Assembly: GCA_028554755.1 (NCBI GenBank) | Contig: JAPTOF010000029.1 | Location: forward strand, 1,488,001-1,552,000 | Length of the DNA: 64,000 nucleotides | Source of the DNA: Cordia subcordata | Taxonomy: Eukaryota > Streptophyta > Magnoliopsida > Boraginales > Cordiaceae | Direction of reading: 5' to 3' | In this document: positions 58,163-64,000 of the stretch, piece by piece | How the letters are laid out: each line of letters begins with the position of its first letter | How positions within the stretch are numbered: position 1 is the first letter of the stretch | Program-made: the position numbers and the translations under genes | The notes under the pieces: model-generated | Seen by the model: only the letters and a program-made list of their open reading frames with translations | Databases searched by the model: none | What the model was told of the DNA's origin: nothing

Positions 58163-60060
58163 TAATGTGTCTCTACTGGTGTAAGCCCTAAAGATCTGCA
58201 AGAGAATGGATTGATGCAATATAGTGCATGCAAGTGCAGGTGTCAAACCACAGGGAGGCCATTGCATGGAAGAATCCTATTCATGCATGCTTTAGAAGGT
58301 GCTAGAAAGAAAATCTTACTTAAGCATATTTTTGGTATTTTTGGATATAGCAGGAGCTCAAGGGAAAGAAGAAAAGGAACTACACTATGGGAATTGGGAA
58401 TATGAAATACGAAAAAAAAAAGCTAAACTAAAGGGGAATTAACAATTGGAAGAGGCTAGGGTGACTCATGCTTCCTAATGGGTGATTCTAGAATCGTATG
58501 CTATGAGATTAATGGGAAAGGCTTATCTATGGAATGTTTTTCATTAGCTTGCTATCTAGTATCCTAATTCATCCATAGGACTCAGTGTGGGACTCTCCCT
58601 AAGTGTGCACTCTTAAAGCTACAGCGTGCTCCTATGACCTAGGGACATAGGAGGGATGAGAAAGCAACCTAGGTGTCCTAGAACGATCCTACCCTAGCTC
58701 ATAAACCATTCACTGGATTTAAAGCTAAGACCTAGGGTTATTAAGGTTGACTAAACCCACTCAGACTCCTATTAGTTGGATATAAAGTGAAAGGGGACTC
58801 GATCTAGGCTAGTCCTAACTTGTGCACCATCATTCTAGGGTCACCATAGCAAGTTGTTGACTTATATGTGCAATACTACATATTCTACCCTTTGTTGTGG
58901 TGAATATGTGAACCTATTCACTACCAAAACATTGTCATGCTTGATTTACATGATTATTAGCAATTGGGTACCAACATGTAGGCAAGATTGGAGTTGTATT
59001 CACTATAAAGCTTGCTTATAATCAGATAGACATGAACAAAGCAAACCTACATCATACAATCCATAAAAAAACACATAGACATGCATATTAGATGGATTAG
59101 AGGTGTTCTATAGCAAACAAACAACAATTTATACACATATTACTGATCTAGGCATTTAATCAAACACATAGACTTGTATTGAGAAAAAGCCATTATCTTG
59201 AAGAATGAAGTATGTCTATATACAAGCCATGAAAATCCGATAACACAAGAGTGTTAAATCAACCCATTACACAAGCTAATTCACCCTTATCTAATCTACT
59301 GAAACATAAATGAAAATAGGATAAAAGTGTTGTGAAAAAACTCCCCTTCCATCTTAGTTATTCTTGTACCATCTTGAGCAAAAACCCTTTCCAAATGTTG
59401 TTGAAAACCTCCAAATGAGCTTAAATCCGAGTGGGTAAGTATATGAGAGTATGTATTTGAGGCGGGTGAAGTAGGGTTTTATATGTGTGAAATGGGTGTG
59501 TGGAGTAGGTGTGAAAATAAGTTGATCTTCCACTCAAAAAATGCTAAAAAGGGGCTTAAATAAAGCTGTCAATGTGCAAAGCCAGGGGACTAGGTCGAGG
59601 GCCCAGCCTTTGGCTTGGTCGACTGGCCCAAAATATCACCCTTTCTGATCTGGCTGGTCTACTTGGCCAGTCGACCAGCCTGGTCAATCTTCTCTCCAAT
59701 TTTGCACTTTGTGACCCTGTTTTGCCTGAGTAGGTCTTTTCTTCGCTCGGCTGCTTCCCAATGCACATTACAAGCTTCCTTCACATTCCAAACATGTTTA
59801 GCTTGGCTCCTCCATCAAATCATCAACAATTCAAGTCCTGAGCTTCTCCCTAAACTTCATGAAATACCAAAAAAAACAAGTGCACATTAGTGTAGCTTTT
59901 ATGTTCTAAACTCTTCTATGGACACTTATGGGCTACAATGCACAAGTGTGGTATAAATGCAACTCTAACACAACTAATAAAGCTCAAAAACACCTCAAAA
60001 AGTGTAAAAATGGTAAGAAAACATAAAATAAGCAAACATACACAAAAACACAACACATCA
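58163..60060 (-). repeat. Family-D LTR (3' LTR of element J)
   Basis: It is 1,898 bp, starting 'taatgtgtctct' (compare 'taatgtgcctct' at 182) and ending 'caacacatca'. It has the R/U5 block at 58570-58640, palindromes at 59590-59690 and a TATTTAAG-like box near 59555-59565. Its U3 part resembles families A/B more than D. Confidence 0.87.
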
Positions 60061-60110
60061 ACACCCCCAACCCTTCTCCTTTCTTGTCCCCAAGCAAGTC
60101 CAAACCTAAC
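60061..60110 (-). other. Terminal polypurine tract and ggacaag motif, element J
   Basis: The sense strand reads 'gcttggggacaagaaagg', then 'agaagggttgggggtgt' immediately before the LTR. It is the clearest terminal tract in the window. Confidence 0.8.
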
Positions 60111-60484
60111 TTTATGTCAAAGACTATAAAAAGGATCCCCTAAGGGATTGACTCTCTATCAAGATGAACCTAAGAAGCATGAAGGTGTCATTCCTAATAT
60201 GGAGAGATCCCCAAGCCTCTTTTGATCCTTCCTCTGCTCATAAAGAGCCTCGCACCTTACGAAAATTTGTTAAGGAGCCAAACCACCACAAGCCTAGGAT
60301 TCTAATGCACGCAATTGGGATGTTGATATTTCACGCCCTCTCAACTAACTTGGCCTCCCTAACATGCACAAAGCCTCAAATACAGGGAGAGAAAGAATAT
60401 ACAAAGACAATGGCTTATAAAATTATGTAAGAGCCTTATTCATGTAACGTCAAAAAACAAAGAGGATAACTTGTGCTAAGTAGA

Positions 60485-60680
60485 CATTATGTCACTTGTG
60501 CACTTATTCCTAGAAATTTTTAGTGCTTTTAGATTTTTCTCTTTTTCACTTTTTTTGATTTTTCAAACTTTTTTCATCTTTTTGCACCCTTTTTGCCTTT
60601 TTCAATTTTCTTTTTGGATTTTTTGCACTTTAGCATTTCATTACATGACAAAAAGAAAAGAAAAAGAAAGATTAAGGTGC
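60485..60680 (-). repeat. Conserved T-rich 3' tract, element J
   Basis: T runs with 'tttttgatttttcaa' and a closing 'aaaagaaaagaaaaagaaag'. It is the fifth copy of this module in the window. Confidence 0.65.
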
Positions 60681-61049
60681 ATAAAAAATAATCAATCGAG
60701 GAAGGGGCATTTATATCAACAACATTTTTCAGTCACTCTCTCTGACCAAGCTATGGGGTGGCTACAAAGTGCATTTTAAAAGCATTCACTCCCCACAACT
60801 TTCAAGGGCATCCCCTCCAAGACTTAGTTTTCCCTTCACTCTATTCACTCCACACAATGCAAACTTGTTTTTACCAATGAATTAAGTCAATCACAATTGC
60901 CAACACTTCCATCAACTATGGGATAAGTGACTCGACATGCATAAAAAAATTGAAAAAAATTTCACTACTTTTTAAGAAAATAATGGTATCTACCCTAATG
61001 AAGCATAAAATAATAAGAACTAAACCCCCACAATGAAGCATAAAACAAC

Positions 61050-61110
61050 AAAAACCAATCCCCCACTACCCCAAACCTAAACTTTGCTTGTCCCCAAGCA
61101 AAGAGAATAG
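61050..61110 (-). other. Internal polypurine-like tract and hairpin, element J
   Basis: The sense strand reads 'ctttgcttggggacaagcaaag', a hairpin with perfect 'ctttgctt/aagcaaag' arms, then 'tttaggtttggggtag' and 'tgggggat'. It is as good as the terminal tract 990 bp away. 61111-61738 holds the 'ttgcctcctcgtagtgct' block (61480-61497) and no gene. Confidence 0.6.
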
Positions 61111-61738
61111 AACCGCACAACAAACCATATAAACAACACAAAGCAAGTAAGGGTGGTGGGGATGGGGCAGATAGACAGGGAAACAAATGGAGAAAGGATA
61201 GATGCAACCTTGCATTCTCTTCAAAGCTATTTATGTCAATGATCAACCATCCAACTACTAACCATGTGACTGACAAATCACCAACACTCACAAAGAACAA
61301 GGTTAGTAGCATTGCCTATGTAAGCTTGCATCGACATGTGAAAATAACAAGAAAAGGTGTATCCTATGTGAAAAAAGGGATCAAGATTCAACACTTTTGT
61401 GTGGGTGAAAAGAAAAGAAAAGAAACAAATGAAATGAAAATGAAACAAGAAGTACAAAATTACAAAATTTAACCAAGGTTGCCTCCTCGTAGTGCTAACC
61501 ATGATGCCATCATCCAGGTGATCACCAGCCTATCTTCAACCTCTATAGATGGGGTCTTAAAGCATTGTAGCCTCCACAAAAGCCATGCTTGGATCATATG
61601 CTTGCTTCAGGCATTGCCGGTTCACCGTTACCTCTAGACAATCCTTCAAGTCTTTGATCTTCACCACTCTAGAAAGATAGGCAACCAATACCTCATAAGG
61701 ACCATACCATCATGTCTTCAGCTTTCTTAAAAAGAGCT

Positions 61739-62722
61739 TCAAAAGTAAGTTAATAACCAAACATTATGAGAAGGAGAGAATGACTTCTTAAGAATATGTC
61801 TATCATGAATTCTCTTCATCCTATCCTTATAAAGTTTGGTGTTCTCATAAACCTCAAACCTAAGCTCTTCTAATTTTGCTAAGTCAAGCTTCCTTTTCTT
61901 ATCCGCTCTTGCCATATCAAAATTTAGGGCCTTGATTGACCAATAAGCTTTATTCTCAAGCTCTACCAGTAAGTGAAAAGCCTTCCCATAAACCAACCTA
62001 TAGGGGGACATACCCATGAGAGTCTTAAAAGCAGTATGGTATGCCCATGTAATAGACCAATCTCTCTTATCGGGCCTAATCTTTTTCTCCAAAATTTGCT
62101 TGACCTCCCTATTGGACACCTCTACCTGTTTACTAGTTTGTAGGTGATAAAGGGTAGCGACTTTATGGGTAACTGAGTAGCTTCTTAACAAGGCCTTAAG
62201 TGTCTTATGGAAAAAATGTAAACCAACATCACTACTCAAGACCCTAGGACTCCAAATCTAGAGAAAATGTTCTCTTTAATAGACTTCATGACTACCCTAT
62301 AGTCATTAGTCTATGTGGGAATAGCCTTAACCCATTTAGACTCATAGTCCATGGCCACTAAAATGTATTGGTACCCAAAGAAAGGTAGAACGGACTCATG
62401 AAATCAATACCCTAAACATCAAATAGCTCATAGGGAAGAATAGGGGACAATGGCATCATGTTTCTCCTAGAAATGGTCCTAGATTGTTGACATCTGATAG
62501 TCCTCTTACAATATTCTTAGGCATCCCTAAAAAGATTGGGCCAAAAGAATCCACTTTGCAAGACCTTTGAGATGGTTTCCTTGCCACTAAAGTGACGTTT
62601 ACAACCTCATCTTGACACATACTCAACAAGCTCTCAAACTTGTCCTCGGGCACACACAGGCAAATCACTTGATCCACACGAACCTTCGAAAGGTAAAGAT
62701 CCTCCCAAAAGAAATGTCTCAC
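61739..62722 (-). pseudogene. Integrase (broken), element J
   Basis: 61739-62239 has the second half of the core: D in SSDVGLHF and E in [12 protein letters not shown] with 35 residues between, then [34 protein letters not shown] and [13 protein letters not shown] small deletion removes the RLNDAL stretch before WAYHTAF. 62456-62722 is the zinc-binding part, frame-shifted. 62240-62455 holds the first catalytic aspartate region with stops. Confidence 0.85.
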
Positions 62723-62795
62723 AGGGAAAACGCCTTGTGGAGAGATAATTGACTATATGAACAAACCACAATGTGTGATGAGAGACGGTGAACAA

Positions 62796-64000
62796 TTGCT
62801 TGTTGGGCAAGGAATCATGAAAAGGGGAAAGATCACTAAAAGACTCGTTAAATTTTCACTACTTTTCGTGTCCTAAATTTCTACGTCAAATTTTTGAAGA
62901 AGCAGCATCCATCTAATCAAGCAGGGTTTAGACCGTTTCGTAGCTAACAAATAACTTAATGCCACATGATTAGCGTGGACAATCACTTTGGACCCTGGAA
63001 TGTATGACCTAACCTTGTTGAGGGAGAAGACAAAAGCCAAAAGATTTTTTTTCTGTAGTGGTATAGTTCTTTTAAGCCTTATCAAAAGTCTTGCTAGCAT
63101 AGTACACTACATGGGGCTACTTCTCTCGCCTTTAACCTAAAATAGCCCTTATCATAAAGTTGGATGCATCACATATTACCTTCAATAGGAGACTGTAGTC
63201 AGGCAGCTGGATGATCGAAAAGGAGAACAATAAAGACTTAAGCCTATCGAAAGCTCTAACATACTCATCATCAAAATCAAAAGGAACATCCTGTGTCAAG
63301 AGTTGCTTGTCGGGCAAGGAATCATGAAAAGGGGAAAGATCACTAAAAGACTCGTTAAATTTTCACTACTTTTCGTGTCCTAAATTTCTACGTCAAACTC
63401 TTGATGAAGCAGCATCCATCTAATCAAGCAGGGTTTAGACCGTTTCGTAGCTAACAAATAACTTAATGCCACATGATTAGCGTGGACAATCACTTTGGAC
63501 CCTGGAATGTATGACCTAACCTTGTTGAGGGAGAAGACAAAAGCCAAAAGATTTTTTTTCTGTAGTGGTATAGTTCTTTTAAGCCTTATCAAAAGTCTTG
63601 CTAGCATAGTACACTACATGGGGCTACTTCTCTCGCCTTTAACCTAAAATAGCCCTTATCATAAAGTTGGATGCATCACATATTACCTTCAATAGGAGAC
63701 TGTAGTCAGGCAGCTGGATGATCGAAAAGGAGAACAATAAAGACTTAAGCCTATCGAAAGCTCTAACATACTCATCATCAAAATCAAAAGGAACATCCTG
63801 TGTCAAGAGTTGCTTGTCGGGCAAGGAATCATGAAAAGGAAAGATCACTAAAAGACTCGTTAAATTTTCACTACTTTTCGTGTCCTAAATTTCTACGTCA
63901 AACTCTTGATGAAGCAGCATCCATCTAATCAAGCAGGGTTTAGACCGTTTCGTAGCTAACAAATAACTTAATGCCACATGATTAGCGTGGACAATTACTT
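62796..64000 (-). pseudogene. RNase H region as a 507-bp tandem array, element J
   Basis: Three units start at 62796, 63303 and 63810 with an exact period of 507 bp (169 codons). The third runs off the window. By eye units 1 and 2 differ at only about five bases; unit 3 lacks 3 bp near 63840. Each unit covers the RT connection end (DVPFDFDDEYVRAFDRLKSL), the RNase H start (VICDASNFMIRAILG) and GSKVIVHANHVALSYLLATK. The family's TDH is ANH here, so the array carries an inactive site. The high identity against a decayed element points to recent duplication or an assembly fault. Confidence 0.9.

Larger units (their letters stand above)
58163..64000 (-). mobile_element. Element J: 3' part of an Athila/Tat-like Ty3/gypsy retrotransposon
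   Basis: 3' LTR 58163-60060, terminal polypurine tract, T-rich tract, internal polypurine-like tract, integrase, then RNase H. The element continues past the window end. The integrase and LTR are decayed, yet the RNase H region forms a near-identical 507-bp tandem array. Confidence 0.88.

Overview
This is plant nuclear DNA, of the kind found in repeat-rich, probably pericentromeric regions. I see no bacterial gene, no tRNA or rRNA gene, no CRISPR array and no complete host gene. Almost everything is Ty3/gypsy LTR retrotransposon DNA of one related group, nearly all on the minus strand. The pol fragments lack a chromodomain. The integrase C-terminal wording and a primer binding site complementary to the 3' end of tRNA-Asp fit the Athila/Tat (OTA) branch. 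All copies are broken by stops and frameshifts. The species cannot be told from the sequence.

Positions 1-38024 are one nest that can be unpicked from 5-bp target-site duplications (TSDs). A plus-strand family-B LTR (1-181 and 37680-38024) was hit by element E (182-37674, TSD GTAAC). Element F was inserted into E; its 5' LTR is 29539-31377. Element B (6054-23990, TSD AGCCT) was inserted into the reverse transcriptase of F. Element A (7984-16462, TSD TATGA) was inserted into the 3' LTR of B. A solo LTR (17377-19138) sits in the internal part of B, a shortened solo LTR (32929-33930) sits in E, and a copia-like LTR segment (26357-28541) sits in the gag of F. The 3' LTR at 182-2032 appears to be an E/F hybrid made by LTR-LTR recombination.

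Positions 38025-58162 hold a thin background of non-LTR DNA. It is cut by a solo LTR (38112-40007, TSD AAAGG), a solo family-B LTR (40372-40496 plus 50007-52013) carrying element G (40497-50001, TSD CTAAG), and another solo LTR (54400-56111). G is the best-preserved full coding copy: gag, protease, reverse transcriptase, RNase H and integrase with DD35E. The background at 52014-57900 has hints of a minus-strand host gene: a TATA box, two splice-flanked exon candidates and a three-unit, roughly 450-bp degenerate coding repeat.

Positions 58163-64000 are the 3' end of element J, which runs off the window. Its RNase H region is a nearly identical 507-bp (169-codon) tandem array.

The autonomous copies (F, G, J and E before its loss) follow the usual plan: gag and protease make particles and process the polyprotein, RT/RNase H copy RNA into DNA, integrase inserts it, and the LTRs supply the promoter. 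A carries only gag-protease plus an unassigned ORF. B carries no recognisable pol but has its own CCHC protein and a second unassigned ORF, so both look non-autonomous and parasitic on relatives. Family traits worth attention are two polypurine-tract/hairpin modules about 0.9-1.0 kb apart at the 3' end, a conserved T-rich tract between them, GGTCGACC palindromes just upstream of the TATA box, and a strongly kept R/U5 block.
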